Shown piece after piece: positions 32,689 through 41,728 of a stretch of 64,000 nt of DNA (its first letter is position 1; every line of letters begins with the position of its first letter). Made by a program: the position numbers and the translations under genes. Source of the DNA: Diaphorobacter sp. HDW4A (lineage in GTDB: Bacteria; Pseudomonadota; Gammaproteobacteria; Burkholderiales; Burkholderiaceae_C); assembly GCF_011305995.1 (NCBI RefSeq), contig NZ_CP049910.1, positions 1,488,001-1,552,000 of the forward strand. Direction: 5' to 3'. The notes below the pieces were generated by a model that ran no database searches, was not told the DNA's origin, and was given only the letters and a program-made list of their open reading frames with translations.

Positions 32689-33468
32689 TCATGCTGCGTT
32701 GCGGCCCTGCGTGTGGGCGGGCTCGTTGCGAACGCTGAAGTGCTGGAATAGCTTGTCGATCTGTTGCAGCGTGGCAGGAGCGGGGTAGTCGATCTGGTGA
32801 GGAGCCGGTTGATGCGGTGTTGCACGTGCAAGTTGCAGGGCAAAGCGTTTCACGCCACGCGCTGCAAGTCCGCAGGACAATTGCAGCAAGGCGGAATCGT
32901 CCAGCCAAAGGGAGTGTGCCGTGGTCCTCACTTCATATTCGATGCCGGAAGAAAGTACCGACTGCAGGCAGGCCTCCGCCTTCAGTGCGCTTGCGCGAGC
33001 TCCTGCGATGCGTTCGTATTTGGTCACATCGTCAAGCGGCGCTTTGATGTCGAGACCTATCCAGTCGATGTGCGGGAGAATCTCCCGCATGCGGCGAGGA
33101 TGTGTGCCTGCGCTGTGCAGTCCAATCGAAAATCCCAGTGCGCGAACCTGCATGATGGCCTCTTTCAGCATCGGATCGACCGTGGGTTCTCCGCCACTGA
33201 AGACCACCCCATCAAGCAGTCCCGTTCGTTTGTGGAGCCATTCGAGCAGGGGCGTCCAACGCATCTCCGAAGCGGACTTGCGTTGCTGCAGATGGGGGTT
33301 GTGACAATAGCCGCAACGTAGAGGACAACCCTGCACAAAAATGACTGCGCTGAGTCGCCCCGGAAAATCGATGCTGGTGAACGGCGTGAGCCCGCCTACG
33401 CGCAACTCACGTCGATGCACGGACGTATCGAATCCGTGGCCGGGCTTCAGTTCAATGGTGCGCAGCAT
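32689..33468 (-). CDS. nrdG: Anaerobic ribonucleotide reductase activating protein, radical SAM
   Basis: 259 residues. It uses a 4Fe-4S cluster and S-adenosylmethionine to put the glycyl radical on NrdD. The cluster motif is CPLRCGYC (C48, C52, C55), followed by VFSGGEPT, a SAM-binding motif. The start at 33468 lies inside the end of the small glycyl-radical gene (22-nt overlap) and has no good ribosome site, suggesting translational coupling. It has about 20-25 extra N-terminal residues and is longer than the E. coli enzyme. Confidence 0.9.
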   Translation of the reverse strand: MLRTIELKPGHGFDTSVHRRELRVGGLTPFTSIDFPGRLSAVIFVQGCPLRCGYCHNPHLQQRKSASEMRWTPLLEWLHKRTGLLDGVVFSGGEPTVDPMLKEAIMQVRALGFSIGLHSAGTHPRRMREILPHIDWIGLDIKAPLDDVTKYERIAGARASALKAEACLQSVLSSGIEYEVRTTAHSLWLDDSALLQLSCGLAARGVKRFALQLARATPHQPAPHQIDYPAPATLQQIDKLFQHFSVRNEPAHTQGRNAA

Positions 33469-33641
33469 GATTCATTGAAGTGCAGGCGCTCTGCAAACTC
33501 TCCCTGTTTTCCCACATTGAATGAGGCGACAGGACGGTGATAACCCATTACACGGGTCCATACTTCGCAAGGTTGGCGCTCTTCATTGTGCAGAACGGGG
33601 TGCGCCTGTGCGCTGGGATTCGTCTGGATCAGGTTGGACAT
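33447..33641 (-). CDS. Separate glycyl-radical domain of anaerobic ribonucleotide reductase
   Basis: 64 residues. The segment TRVMGYHRPVASFNVGKQGE (29-48) matches the C-terminal glycyl-radical loop of class III NrdD, with Gly33 as the expected radical site (RVxGY). The main NrdD at 33675 stops just before this segment. The small gene has its own AAAGGAG ribosome site 6 nt before the ATG and starts 33 nt after the large gene's stop, so the split is not a simple frameshift. Cys25 and a C-terminal CC pair (59-60) may matter for metal or redox. The assignment rests on motif and position. Confidence 0.82.
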   Translation of the reverse strand: MSNLIQTNPSAQAHPVLHNEERQPCEVWTRVMGYHRPVASFNVGKQGEFAERLHFNESCCAPLN

Positions 33642-33674
33642 GTGGGACTCCTTTGGAGTGGTTGAAAAAGTGGA

Positions 33675-35687
33675 TCAAGCCGCTTCATGTTGCTTGCGCT
33701 TGAGAATCTGTTCATCGCATTTCGGGCAGTACTCGTGATGTCCTGAAAGGTAGCCGTGTGTAGGGCAGATCGAGAACGTGGGCGTCACCGTGATGTAGGG
33801 AAGTCGAAAGCGCGAGAGCGCGCGCCGCACCAGGTCGCTACAGGCTTGCGCACTCGATAGCCGCTCGTTCATATACAGGTGCAGCACGGTGCCGCCGGTG
33901 TATTTGCGCTGCAGGTCGTCCTGGCGTTCCAGGGCTTCGAATGGATCGTCCGTGTATCCCACCGGGAGTTGCGATGAATTGGTGTAGTACGGGTTCTGCA
34001 GCGTGCCCGCCTGCAGAATGCCGGGATGGCGCCGGAGGTCTTCTTTGGCAAAACGGTAAGTCGTTCCCTCAGCGGGTGTGGCCTCGAGGTTGTACATATG
34101 GCCTGTCTCTTCCTGGAATGCCACTATTCGCTCGCGCACATGGTCCAGCAGGCGGGTGGCGAAACCGTGCCCCGACTCCGTGGTGATGTCGTGTGCGCCT
34201 CTGGTGAAGTTGCGGATCATCTCGTTGATGCCGTTCACGCCCAGCGTCGAGAAGTGGTTGCGCAGCGTTCCGAGATAGCGTTGGGTGTATGGAAACAGGC
34301 CTTGGTCCATGAGTCGCTGAATCACCTTGCGCTTGATTTCCAGGCTTTGCTTTCCCAGTTCCAACAAGGTATCCAGTTGCGCGAACAATGCTTTTTCGTC
34401 GCCTGCATGGACATGGCCAAGGCGTGCGCAGTTGATGGTCACGACGCCGAGCGAGCCGGTTTGCTCTGCCGAGCCGAACAGTCCGTTGCCGCGCTTGAGC
34501 AGCTCGCGCAGATCGAGCTGAAGGCGGCAGCACATCGAGCGAATCTGGTGGGGCTTGAGTTCAGAATTGATAAAGTTCTGGAAGTAGGGAAGACCGTAAC
34601 GTGCAGTCATCTCGAAGAGTGCCAGCGAGTTCGGGCTTTCCCAGTCGAAATCTTCGGTGATGTTGTAAGTGGGTATGGGAAAGGTGAACACGCGTCCCTT
34701 GACATCTCCCGTGGTCATCACATCGATGTAGGCCCTGTTGATGAGCGCCATCTCATCTTGCAGATCGCCATAGACAAACGGCATTTCCTCGCCAGCGATC
34801 ACGGGCACCTGTTCACGCAGGTCTTCGGGACAAACCCAGTCAAACGTGAGATTGGTGAACGGCGTCTGCGTGCCCCAGCGCGAGGGCACGTTGAGGTTGT
34901 AGATAAGCTCCTGGAGACATTGCCTGACCTCGTGGTAGCCCAGTCGGTCCTTGCGCACATAGGGCGCGAGATAGGTGTCGAATGAACTGAAGGCTTGCGC
35001 ACCTGCCCATTCGTTTTGCATGGTCCCCAGGAAGTTGACGATTTGCCCAACGGCGCTTGTGAGATGCTTTGGCGGGCCGGATTCGACCTTGCCCGCCACA
35101 CCGTTCAAGCCTTCATGCAACAGGGTCCGCAGTGACCAGCCAGCGCAGTAGCCGCTGAGCATGTCGAGGTCGTGAATGTGCAGATCGGCCTCACGATGCG
35201 CCCGACTCACTTCGGGTGGGTAGACGTGGTTGAGCCAGTAGTTGGCCACGACTTTGCCGGACACATTGAGGATCAGTCCGCCCAGCGAGTAGCCCTGATT
35301 GGCGTTCGCGTTGACGCGCCAATCCGTCTGCTGCAGGTATTCGTTCATCGACGCTTCTACGTCCAGGAGACTGTTGCGTGTATCGCGCAGTTGTCGGTGT
35401 TGTTCGCGGTAGACGATGTAGGCGCGCAGGGTTTGGCGATGACCTGCATCCAGGAGTACGGCCTCAACGATGTCTTGAATTTGTTCGATGCGTGGGGTCG
35501 CCCCGGCATGCAACGCAAGCCGTGCAAGGACCCCATCGCGGGTTAGATTCTGCGCCGCTTTGGCGTCGAACTCTCCTGTCGCACCCCCTGCACGCGCAAG
35601 CGCAGATGAGATTTTTTGAGCGGAGAACTCTTTCAAGCTGCCATCGCGCTTGATGACGAACGATGGAGGGAGGGTGCGGTCAGACAT
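33675..35687 (-). CDS. nrdD: Anaerobic ribonucleoside-triphosphate reductase large chain, lacking its glycyl-radical tail
   Basis: 670 residues. It reduces ribonucleotides to deoxyribonucleotides without oxygen. An ATP-cone is at the N-terminus (FVIKRDGSLKEFSAQKI). The barrel domain contains NVSGKVVANYW, FTNLTFDW, GNGLFGSAEQTGSLGVVTINCARLG and RGAHDITTESG. The C-terminus has the zinc-site pattern ICPTHGYLSG with CPKC and then ends (KRKQHEAA) with no RVxGY motif, which is supplied by the neighbouring 64-residue protein. Upstream lie two NrdR boxes and an FNR-like site. Confidence 0.92.
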   Translation of the reverse strand: MSDRTLPPSFVIKRDGSLKEFSAQKISSALARAGGATGEFDAKAAQNLTRDGVLARLALHAGATPRIEQIQDIVEAVLLDAGHRQTLRAYIVYREQHRQLRDTRNSLLDVEASMNEYLQQTDWRVNANANQGYSLGGLILNVSGKVVANYWLNHVYPPEVSRAHREADLHIHDLDMLSGYCAGWSLRTLLHEGLNGVAGKVESGPPKHLTSAVGQIVNFLGTMQNEWAGAQAFSSFDTYLAPYVRKDRLGYHEVRQCLQELIYNLNVPSRWGTQTPFTNLTFDWVCPEDLREQVPVIAGEEMPFVYGDLQDEMALINRAYIDVMTTGDVKGRVFTFPIPTYNITEDFDWESPNSLALFEMTARYGLPYFQNFINSELKPHQIRSMCCRLQLDLRELLKRGNGLFGSAEQTGSLGVVTINCARLGHVHAGDEKALFAQLDTLLELGKQSLEIKRKVIQRLMDQGLFPYTQRYLGTLRNHFSTLGVNGINEMIRNFTRGAHDITTESGHGFATRLLDHVRERIVAFQEETGHMYNLEATPAEGTTYRFAKEDLRRHPGILQAGTLQNPYYTNSSQLPVGYTDDPFEALERQDDLQRKYTGGTVLHLYMNERLSSAQACSDLVRRALSRFRLPYITVTPTFSICPTHGYLSGHHEYCPKCDEQILKRKQHEAA

Positions 35688-35695
35688 GATGTGAA

Positions 35696-35711
35696 ACGCT
35701 ATATGTAGTGC
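35696..35711. promoter_or_regulatory. NrdR box 2
   Basis: ACGCTATATGTAGTGC matches the NrdR consensus acaCwAtATaTwGtgt at 13 of 16 positions. It is 8 nt upstream of the nrdD start and 32 bp (three helical turns) from box 1, the usual spacing of paired NrdR boxes. Confidence 0.75.
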
Positions 35712-35727
35712 TATGTGTGTATGCTAA

Positions 35728-35743
35728 GCACTAGATGTAGTGG
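35728..35743. promoter_or_regulatory. NrdR box 1
   Basis: GCACTAGATGTAGTGG matches the NrdR consensus at 12 of 16 positions and contains the symmetric core CTAGATGTAG. Together with box 2 it indicates repression by NrdR when dATP is plentiful. The nrdR gene itself is not in the window. Confidence 0.72.
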
Positions 35744-35787
35744 TTTCAACCAGCGATGTCGCGAAGCCTGCCGATTTGATTCCCGCG

Positions 35788-35801
35788 TTAATGCAGATCA
35801 A
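35788..35801. promoter_or_regulatory. FNR/Anr-type box upstream of nrdD
   Basis: TTAATGCAGATCAA differs from the FNR consensus TTGAT-N4-ATCAA at one base. It lies about 100 nt upstream of nrdD, a fitting place for oxygen-responsive activation of an anaerobic enzyme. Confidence 0.6.
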
Positions 35802-35877
35802 ACACCGAAGCGTATTTGCTGGACTCCTGCGCTGCTGTGCAGCTGGCGCAGGGCGAAATGACAAACACTCTCAAGAT

Positions 35878-37299
35878 TCAATTGCCAAATCCATACGGTA
35901 CGAAACGACTCGAGTTTTCATCGACGCTCAGGCCTTTGCCCACGTAAGGAAAGGCCCGCTGGGGACATTGATCACGTTCGCAGACTTTGCAGCCCATGCC
36001 GATCGGCGTGGCGGAATCCGGGTCGTTGAGGTCGAGTCCTTTGGCGTAGACGAGCCGCGATGCATGGCGAACGTCGCATCCGAGGCCAATGGAAAAGGTC
36101 TTGCGCGGAGAACCATAGCCGCGTTGTCCGCGCGAGACGGATCGTGCGACCCAGAGATAGCGGCGACCGTCGGGCATGCTGGCCAGTTGGCTCAGCACAT
36201 GATCGGGTTGACCGAAGGCTTCATAGACATTCCATAGCGGGCAAGTGCCGCCCGTGCGGCTGAAGTGAAAATGGGTGGCCGACTGCCGCTTGGAAATGTT
36301 GCCCGCGCGGTCCACGCGCACAAAGAAAAACGGAACTCCCGGCGCGTCAAGCCGCTGCAGCGTGCTGAGCCGATGGCAGACCGTCTCGAAGCCCACACCG
36401 AAACGTTGGCCAAGCAGGTCGATGTCGTATCGCAAATCTTCGGCCGCTTCCAGAAACTGGCCATAGGGCAGCAGCAGGGCTCCGGCGAAATAGTTGGCGA
36501 GGCCCACCCGCGCCAGTTGGCGGGCTGCGTTGTCGTTGGCGAACTGCGGCGTATTGATCAGTTGATCGATGGTGTCGCCGATCTCGAGCAGCGCCAATTG
36601 TGTGCCCAGTTGAAATGCCTGCTGTGCGGGCTCCAGTGCCGAGGATAGTTGCAGCACGCGAGTGATCGGGTCAAAGTGGCGCTGGCTTTCGCGTGAATCG
36701 TGCAGAAAGCGTACCGATACGCGGTGGCGTTCTTCGAGACGGTGGATCAACCAACCCGAGAGCTGGCCGCCATGCGAACGCGATTCTCTGGACTCTCTGG
36801 CCAGGAGTTCAGCTGCGCGGTCGACTTCGTCGAAGTAGTTCTTGTGCAGAAAGAAAAAATCGCGGACCACTTCGAAGGGCATGACGCGCAGCACGCTGGC
36901 ATCGGAACGATCATCGCCCAGTTTCAGCGACAACGTCTCGATTCGCTCCATTGCTTCGAGATGGCGACGGTGCAATGCGATGACTGCCCAGCCGAGCGCT
37001 GGCATCTGCGCGGCCACTTCCTGCAATTCCGGGAGCGCAATACCCTCTGAAGCATCGGCAAGTGCCTCGCGCAGACCTGCGACCAGTCGCGCTTCCTCAT
37101 CTTCCGAAAATTGCTGGATGTCGACTCCCAGTGCCCGATTGAGCTTGAGGAGCACGGACACCGTCAAGGGGCGCTGATTCTGTTCGAGCTGGTTGAGATA
37201 GCTGGGCGACAAGCCCAGGGCATGTGCCAGACCGATCTGCGACAAGCCGCGCTCCGAGCGCAGTGTGCGCAGTTTCACGCCCATGAAAGTCTTTTTCAT
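35878..37299 (-). CDS. ScfR/RamB/PrpR-type regulator (XRE helix-turn-helix, short-chain fatty acyl-CoA regulator)
   Basis: 473 residues. An N-terminal XRE helix-turn-helix (LRTLRSERGLSQIGLAHALGLSPSYLNQLE, residues about 10-40) is followed by the long sensor region of the short-chain fatty acyl regulator family. That region includes an IrrE-like stretch (GWLIHRLEERHRVSV, then LANYFAGALLLPY) and a C-terminal part with Cys residues (GCDVRHA, GMGCKVCERDQCPQRAFP) that in mycobacterial PrpR bind an Fe-S cluster. It is divergent from thioesterase-prpC-acnD-prpF and so probably controls propionate use. TTTGCAAA-like sites in the gap support this. Confidence 0.88.
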   Translation of the reverse strand: MKKTFMGVKLRTLRSERGLSQIGLAHALGLSPSYLNQLEQNQRPLTVSVLLKLNRALGVDIQQFSEDEEARLVAGLREALADASEGIALPELQEVAAQMPALGWAVIALHRRHLEAMERIETLSLKLGDDRSDASVLRVMPFEVVRDFFFLHKNYFDEVDRAAELLARESRESRSHGGQLSGWLIHRLEERHRVSVRFLHDSRESQRHFDPITRVLQLSSALEPAQQAFQLGTQLALLEIGDTIDQLINTPQFANDNAARQLARVGLANYFAGALLLPYGQFLEAAEDLRYDIDLLGQRFGVGFETVCHRLSTLQRLDAPGVPFFFVRVDRAGNISKRQSATHFHFSRTGGTCPLWNVYEAFGQPDHVLSQLASMPDGRRYLWVARSVSRGQRGYGSPRKTFSIGLGCDVRHASRLVYAKGLDLNDPDSATPIGMGCKVCERDQCPQRAFPYVGKGLSVDENSSRFVPYGFGN

Positions 37300-37323
37300 C
37301 GAAAGGTGTTCCTGAGAAATTCA

Positions 37324-37342
37324 TTCGCAAAATTTGCAAAAT
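37324..37342. promoter_or_regulatory. RamB/PrpR-like site TTCGCAAAATTTGCAAAAT
   Basis: Two overlapping TT(C/T)GCAAA elements 25 nt upstream of the regulator start. The known RamB/PrpR sites of actinobacteria contain TTTGCAAA. Probable autoregulatory site. Confidence 0.6.
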
Positions 37343-37354
37343 CACCGAGGGTTG

Positions 37355-37369
37355 TTCGCAAAAGTTCGC
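37355..37369. promoter_or_regulatory. RamB/PrpR-like site TTCGCAAAAGTTCGC
   Basis: Second element in the divergent gap; TTCGCAAA followed by a repeated TTCGC half-site. It lies midway between the two divergent starts. Confidence 0.55.
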
Positions 37370-37396
37370 TTTTTTAGTTCTATTCGAAACCGTGAG

Positions 37397-37414
37397 TTTT
37401 GCGTAAATTGCGAA
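37397..37414. promoter_or_regulatory. RamB/PrpR-like site TTTTGCGTAAATTGCGAA next to the thioesterase start
   Basis: Third element, ending 2 nt before the ATG at 37417. Its position over the start region suggests direct control of the prp operon, and it leaves no room for a classical Shine-Dalgarno sequence. Confidence 0.55.
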
Positions 37415-37416
37415 TC

Positions 37417-37815
37417 ATGACAACACCCAACGGAACGGTAGAACTGCAGGAGTTGATCCTGCCGACGTTTGCCAATCACCACGGCACGCTGTTTGCGGGA
37501 CAAGGCCTGCAATGGATGAGCAAGGCCGCCTTCCTTGCTGCGCGCAGCCTTGCCGAGCACGAAGTGGTGATGGTCAGCGTCACAGGCGTTGAGTTTTTGG
37601 CCCCCGTGCCTGTGGGCCATCGTCTTGTCTTGCGCGCCTGGGTCAGCAGAGTCGGGCGCAGCTCCATGACGGTGTGTGTCACCGGCCTGGCCGATCTTCC
37701 CGGCATTCCGCCGGAGGAGGTGCTCAAAGGCATCTTTGAAATGGTGGCTGTCGACATTCAGGGCCGCCCCGTTGCCATCCATTGTTCTTATCTGAATCAG
37801 GAGACCCCCGCATGA
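37417..37815 (+). CDS. Acyl-CoA thioesterase, hotdog fold (YciA/BACH-like)
   Basis: 132 residues from the ATG at 37417. The stretch [28 protein letters not shown] is the hotdog thioesterase pattern of YciA/ACOT7-type enzymes, with an Asn/His-rich catalytic loop; the usual Asp of the G-G-x-x-(L/M)-x-x-x-D segment is replaced around QGLQWMSK, so activity may be altered. Its stop overlaps the prpC start as ATGA. It may hydrolyse propionyl-CoA or methylcitrate-cycle acyl-CoAs to relieve CoA trapping. No ribosome site is visible. Confidence 0.75.
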   Translation: MTTPNGTVELQELILPTFANHHGTLFAGQGLQWMSKAAFLAARSLAEHEVVMVSVTGVEFLAPVPVGHRLVLRAWVSRVGRSSMTVCVTGLADLPGIPPEEVLKGIFEMVAVDIQGRPVAIHCSYLNQETPA

Positions 37816-38981
37816 ACACCACGACCTCGCAAGCGCCTGTCGCTTCCATCTTCAAACCCAAGAAGTCCGTTGCCCTGTCGGGCGTGACGGCTGGCAACAC
37901 GGCACTGTGCACCGTGGGGCGCAGCGGCAATGATCTGCACTACCGCGGCTATGACATTCTGGACATCGCGGAGGTCTGCGAGTTTGAAGAAATCGCGCAT
38001 CTGCTGGTGCACGGCAAGCTGCCTACGCGCGCAGAACTGCGGGCCTACAAGGACAAGCTCAGAGCCTTGCGCGGCCTGCCTGCAAGCGTGAAGCAGGCGC
38101 TGGAGCAGTTGCCTGCCGCCAGTCATCCCATGGACGTGATGCGCACCGGCGTGTCGGTGCTGGGATGCACGTTGCCGGAGAGGGATGACCACAACCTGCC
38201 GGGAGCCCGCGATATTGCCGATCGCCTCATGGCGTCGCTCGGTTCGATGCTGCTGTACTGGTATCACTTCAGCACATCGGGCAAGCGCATCGATGTGGAA
38301 ACCGGAGACGACTCCATCGGCGCGCACTTCCTGCATTTGTTGCACGGTAAAAAGCCCTGCGCACTTTGGGAGCGTGCGATGCATACCTCGCTGAATCTTT
38401 ATGCCGAGCACGAGTTCAACGCATCCACCTTCACCGCGCGCGTGGTGGCGGGCACGGGCAGCGATATGTACTCGTCGATCACGGGGGCCATCGGCGCACT
38501 GCGCGGACCCAAACATGGCGGGGCGAACGAGGTGGCCTTTGAAATCCAGAAGCGCTACGACAATCCCGAGGAGGCCGAAGCGGACATCCGCCGGCGGGTT
38601 GACAACAAGGAGGTCGTGATTGGTTTCGGTCACCCCGTCTACACGGTCAGCGATCCGCGCAATGGGGTCATCAAGGGGGTCGCCAGGCAGCTCTCGGAAG
38701 ATGCGGGATCGACCAAGATGTTCGACATCGCGGCGCGTCTCGAATCGGTGATGTGGGAGGTGAAGACCATGTTCCCCAACCTCGATTGGTTCAGCGCTGT
38801 GAGCTACCACATGATGGGTGTGCCTACCGCCATGTTCACACCGCTCTTCGTGATTGCACGCACGAGCGGCTGGGCGGCGCACATCATCGAGCAGCGCGTG
38901 GACAACAAGATCATTCGTCCAAGCGCCAATTACACCGGCCCCGAAGACCAGACTTTTGTGCCCATCGAAGCGCGTGCATGA
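37812..38981 (+). CDS. prpC: 2-methylcitrate synthase
   Basis: 389 residues from the ATG at 37812 (CAGGAG 8 nt upstream). It condenses propionyl-CoA with oxaloacetate. The citrate-synthase fold is clear: [18 protein letters not shown] and LHYRGYDI at the start, [11 protein letters not shown], and active-site segments [24 protein letters not shown] and [12 protein letters not shown]. The short N-terminus and YRGYDI pattern separate PrpC from the longer hexameric GltA. It is followed by acnD after 83 nt. Confidence 0.93.
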   Translation: MNTTTSQAPVASIFKPKKSVALSGVTAGNTALCTVGRSGNDLHYRGYDILDIAEVCEFEEIAHLLVHGKLPTRAELRAYKDKLRALRGLPASVKQALEQLPAASHPMDVMRTGVSVLGCTLPERDDHNLPGARDIADRLMASLGSMLLYWYHFSTSGKRIDVETGDDSIGAHFLHLLHGKKPCALWERAMHTSLNLYAEHEFNASTFTARVVAGTGSDMYSSITGAIGALRGPKHGGANEVAFEIQKRYDNPEEAEADIRRRVDNKEVVIGFGHPVYTVSDPRNGVIKGVARQLSEDAGSTKMFDIAARLESVMWEVKTMFPNLDWFSAVSYHMMGVPTAMFTPLFVIARTSGWAAHIIEQRVDNKIIRPSANYTGPEDQTFVPIEARA

Positions 38982-39064
38982 TGCGTCACGCCGGTGCATG
39001 AATCGACTTCTTATTTTTCCGAGTAACCAGAGCGGGCGCTGCGCCCGTCCTGTTGTCAGACCCC

Positions 39065-41704
39065 ATGAATTCAGAATACAGAAAACCACTTGCAGGCACT
39101 CGGCTTGACTATTTTGACGCGCGCGCGGCGATTGACGCAATGGCGCCCGATGCCTGGATGCAGTTGCCCTATACCGCACGCGTGCATGCCGAGAATCTGG
39201 TGCGCCGCGCCGATCCTGCGGATCTGGCCGACTACCTGCGCCAGCTCATCGAGCGTAAGCGCGAAATCGACTTTCCCTGGTATCCCGTGCGCGTGGTGTG
39301 CCACGACATTCTGGGGCAGACCGCGCTCGTCGATCTGGCCGGGCTGCGCGATGCGATTGCGAAAGAGGGGGGGAACCCGGCGGCGGTAAATCCTGTTGTG
39401 CCGGTGCAGCTCATCGTGGACCATTCGCTGGCTGTGGAGTGCGGCGGCTTCGATCCTGATGCCTTTGCAAAGAACCGCGCCATTGAGGATCGCCGCAACG
39501 AGGACCGTTTCCACTTTATCGAGTGGACGAAGAAGGCCTTTGCCAACGTGGACGTGATTCCTGCGGGTAACGGCATCATGCACCAGATCAATCTGGAGAA
39601 AATGTCGCCCGTGGTGTATGTGCAGGACGGCGTGGCATTCCCCGACACCTGCGTGGGTACCGACAGCCACACGCCGCACGTGGACGCGCTGGGTGTGATC
39701 GCGGTGGGCGTGGGGGGGCTCGAGGCCGAGAACGTGATGCTGGGTCGCGCTTCGTGGATGCGCCTGCCAGACATCGTCGGTGTCGCGTTGACGGGGTGTC
39801 GACAGCCGGGCATCACGGCGACCGACATCGTGCTCGCGCTGACCGAATTCCTGCGCAAGGAAAAAGTCGTCGGCGCCTATGTGGAGTTCTATGGCGAGGG
39901 TGCCGAGAGCCTGTCGATTGGCGACCGCGCGACCATCTCCAACATGTGCCCTGAATACGGCGCAACGGCTGCGCTGTTCGCCATCGATGAGCAGACGCTG
40001 GCCTACCTGCGGCTCACGGGCCGCGAAGAGCAGCAGGTGAAATTGGTCGAAACCTACGCCAAGGCCGCTGGTTTTTGGGTGGATACGTTGCGCGATGTGC
40101 GCTACGAGCGGGTGTTGACGTTTGATCTGACATCCGTGGCTCGCAACATGGCAGGGCCATCCAATCCCCATCGTCGCTTGCCGACGGCGCAGCTTGTGGA
40201 TCGCGGCATCGCCGGTGCGATCAAGTTGGAAATGGCCCGCGCCGAAGAGGCCAAGGGCCTGCTGCCCGACGGCGCCGTGATCATCGCGGCCATCACCAGC
40301 TGCACCAATACCAGCAACCCGCGCAACGTGATCGCGGCGGCGCTGCTGGCGCGCAATGCGAACCGTCTGGGCATCGCACGCAAGCCCTGGGTGAAGACGT
40401 CGCTTGCGCCTGGATCGAAAGCCGTGGAACTGTATTTGCAAGAGGCAGGACTGCTGGATGATCTGGAGGCGCTGGGTTTTGGCATCGTCGCGTTTGCCTG
40501 CACGACCTGCAATGGAATGAGCGGCGCGCTCGACCCGAAGATTCAGCAGGAGATCATCGACCGCGATCTGTATGCGACTGCGGTGCTCTCGGGCAACCGC
40601 AATTTCGATGGTCGCATCCACCCCTATGCCAAGCAGGCGTTTCTCGCATCGCCGCCGCTGGTGGTGGCCTATGCGATTGCGGGCACGGTGCGTTTCGATA
40701 TCGAGCGTGATGTGCTGGACGTCGTCGACGGAAAGGAAATCCGCCTGGCTGATCTCTGGCCCAGTGATGAGGAGATTGACGCCGTGGTACAGGCTGCTGT
40801 GAAGCCTGCCCAATACCGTGCGGTGTATGAGCCGATGTTCGCCATTCGTCAGGATGACGGGCAGAAGGCAGCGGCTCAGTATGCATGGCGCGCTCGATCC
40901 ACCTACATTCGCAGACCGCCGTATTGGGATACGGAGGGTGTCGGTGCGCTAGCGGCCAATCCGCGCACGCTGACAGGCATGCGCCCTCTGGCGTTGCTGC
41001 CCGACAACATCACTACTGATCACCTCTCGCCGTCCAATGCCATCCTGGCGGACTCGGCTGCCGGTGAATATCTGGCGAAGATGGGTTTGCCCGAGGAAGA
41101 CTTCAACTCCTACGCCACGCACCGCGGCGATCACCTGACCGCCATGCGCGCGACGTTCGCCAATCCGCAGCTCGTCAATGAGATGGCGGTCGTCGATGGG
41201 CAGGTGATGAAGGGATCGCTCGCGCGCATCGAGCCCGATGGCAAGGTGGTGCGCATGTGGGAGGCCATGGAGACTTATCTGGATCGCAGGCAGCCTCTGA
41301 TCATCATCGCCGGGGCCGACTATGGTCAGGGCTCCAGCCGCGATTGGGCGGCCAAGGGCGTGCGACTGGCGGGGGTGGAAACGGTGGTTGCGGAGGGATT
41401 TGAGCGCATACATCGCACCAACCTGATCGGCATGGGGGTGCTGCCGCTGGAGTTCAAACCGGGAACGACGCGCAAGACACTGCGACTCGACGGCACGGAG
41501 ACCTATGATGTGGTGGGCGAACGCACGCCCGGTGCCGATCTCGCACTGATCATCCGCCGTTCGAACGGCCAGACGGATCGGGTGGTGGTGACCTGCCGCC
41601 TTGATACGGCGGATGAGGTATCAGTGTACGAAGCCGGTGGCGTATTGCAGCGATTTGCCCAGGACTTTCTGGCGTCCAATCGAGCTGCGGCCATCGCGGC
41701 CTGA
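39065..41704 (+). CDS. acnD: Fe/S-dependent 2-methylcitrate dehydratase
   Basis: 879 residues from the ATG at 39065 (a TTG at 39053 is possible; neither has a good ribosome site). An aconitase-superfamily enzyme that dehydrates 2-methylcitrate. The 4Fe-4S Cys ligands are in SCTNTSNP and FACTTCNGMSG. Other marks are CVGTDSHTPHVDALG, LLPDNITTDHLSPSNAI and ADYGQGSSRDWAAKG. Its pairing with prpF identifies it as AcnD rather than housekeeping aconitase. AcnD produces a product that needs PrpF to reach the correct isomer. Confidence 0.93.
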   Translation: MNSEYRKPLAGTRLDYFDARAAIDAMAPDAWMQLPYTARVHAENLVRRADPADLADYLRQLIERKREIDFPWYPVRVVCHDILGQTALVDLAGLRDAIAKEGGNPAAVNPVVPVQLIVDHSLAVECGGFDPDAFAKNRAIEDRRNEDRFHFIEWTKKAFANVDVIPAGNGIMHQINLEKMSPVVYVQDGVAFPDTCVGTDSHTPHVDALGVIAVGVGGLEAENVMLGRASWMRLPDIVGVALTGCRQPGITATDIVLALTEFLRKEKVVGAYVEFYGEGAESLSIGDRATISNMCPEYGATAALFAIDEQTLAYLRLTGREEQQVKLVETYAKAAGFWVDTLRDVRYERVLTFDLTSVARNMAGPSNPHRRLPTAQLVDRGIAGAIKLEMARAEEAKGLLPDGAVIIAAITSCTNTSNPRNVIAAALLARNANRLGIARKPWVKTSLAPGSKAVELYLQEAGLLDDLEALGFGIVAFACTTCNGMSGALDPKIQQEIIDRDLYATAVLSGNRNFDGRIHPYAKQAFLASPPLVVAYAIAGTVRFDIERDVLDVVDGKEIRLADLWPSDEEIDAVVQAAVKPAQYRAVYEPMFAIRQDDGQKAAAQYAWRARSTYIRRPPYWDTEGVGALAANPRTLTGMRPLALLPDNITTDHLSPSNAILADSAAGEYLAKMGLPEEDFNSYATHRGDHLTAMRATFANPQLVNEMAVVDGQVMKGSLARIEPDGKVVRMWEAMETYLDRRQPLIIIAGADYGQGSSRDWAAKGVRLAGVETVVAEGFERIHRTNLIGMGVLPLEFKPGTTRKTLRLDGTETYDVVGERTPGADLALIIRRSNGQTDRVVVTCRLDTADEVSVYEAGGVLQRFAQDFLASNRAAAIAA

Positions 41705-41728
41705 GCAGTCAAAAGCAATTGGTAGACC

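Noticed and set aside
37797..39179. 460-codon minus-strand open frame opposite prpC
   Set aside because: Runs antisense through prpC and into the acnD start; no ribosome site and no family pattern.
39071..40813. 580-codon minus-strand open frame opposite acnD
   Set aside because: Mirror frame of a conserved enzyme; Arg/His-rich product without recognisable domains.
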